Positions 63,995 through 64,000 of a stretch of DNA of 64,000 bases are shown here, piece after piece; the first letter of the stretch is position 1; every line of letters begins with the position of its first letter. The position numbers were made by a program, and so were the translations under genes. The DNA is from CANKHA01 sp963750965. Lineage in GTDB: Bacteria > Pseudomonadota > Alphaproteobacteria > Rhizobiales > Xanthobacteraceae. Below the pieces are notes generated by a model, which was not told where the DNA came from, searched no databases, and was given only the letters and a program-made list of their open reading frames with translations. The DNA lies in NCBI GenBank assembly GCA_963750965.1, contig CAVVSK010000022.1, positions 186,001 to 250,000 of the forward strand, in the 5' to 3' direction.

Positions 63995-64000
63995 GGCTTG

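Overview
The window is high-G+C DNA from an alphaproteobacterium, most probably a Hyphomicrobiales (Rhizobiales) member near Bradyrhizobium, Rhodopseudomonas or Pseudolabrys. This is inferred from gene content and order: pcm-like/tolC/popZ/valS, erpA, dgt, argS/SPOR/nagZ/scpA/scpB/tatABC/serS/surE/pcm/LysM-M23, and yajC/secD/secF/(phytoene synthase-like)/trmFO. ExoR-like Sel1 protein, Bug-type solute receptor and a rhizobial REP pair point the same way. No sequence search was run.

Layout. 1-1393: RhlE-like helicase. 1.6-7.5 kb: an accessory stretch of small secreted and membrane proteins, including a LecA-like lectin, a phage-type carbohydrate-binding protein and three genes below 60 codons. 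It also holds tRNA-Asn and tRNA-Cys, and a 45-bp duplicate of the tRNA-Cys 5' half that brackets about 1.4 kb like an integration scar. 7.5-13.4 kb: methyltransferase, TolC, PopZ and ValS. 13.5-18.1 kb: NTF2-like protein, alkyladenine glycosylase, IlvD, ExoR-like protein and exonuclease III. 18.3-22.6 kb: RND efflux pair. 22.8-29.7 kb: catabolic and transport genes (ketopantoate reductase-like, cytochrome c/Vgb fusion, isochorismatase, Bug receptor, ABC receptor, ornithine cyclodeaminase-like) placed around erpA. 29.8-52.7 kb: the conserved housekeeping block (dGTPase, ArgS, SPOR, NagZ, ScpAB, TatABC, SerS, SurE, Pcm, LysM/M23, YajC-SecDF, TrmFO), with a FAD/Rieske oxidoreductase inserted between dgt and argS. 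52.8-59.5 kb: small stress and detoxification genes, ending in an ArsR-controlled SRPBCC/GST/VOC cluster. 59.6-64 kb: RpmG, Nudix, RNase R and a lytic transglycosylase cut by the window edge.

Many otherwise intact genes, including essential valS and serS, carry single-base frameshifts: about eleven indel sites in 64 kb. The simplest reading is consensus error in the assembly, so these genes are annotated across the breaks. One case differs: serS is interrupted by about 160 bp of unrelated DNA at a conserved position.

The most unusual protein is a kinase-like domain fused to a lone C-terminal adenylation subdomain that lacks the catalytic lysine, encoded with a 4-base overlap behind trmFO. 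No CRISPR array, phage, toxin-antitoxin pair or restriction system was seen.
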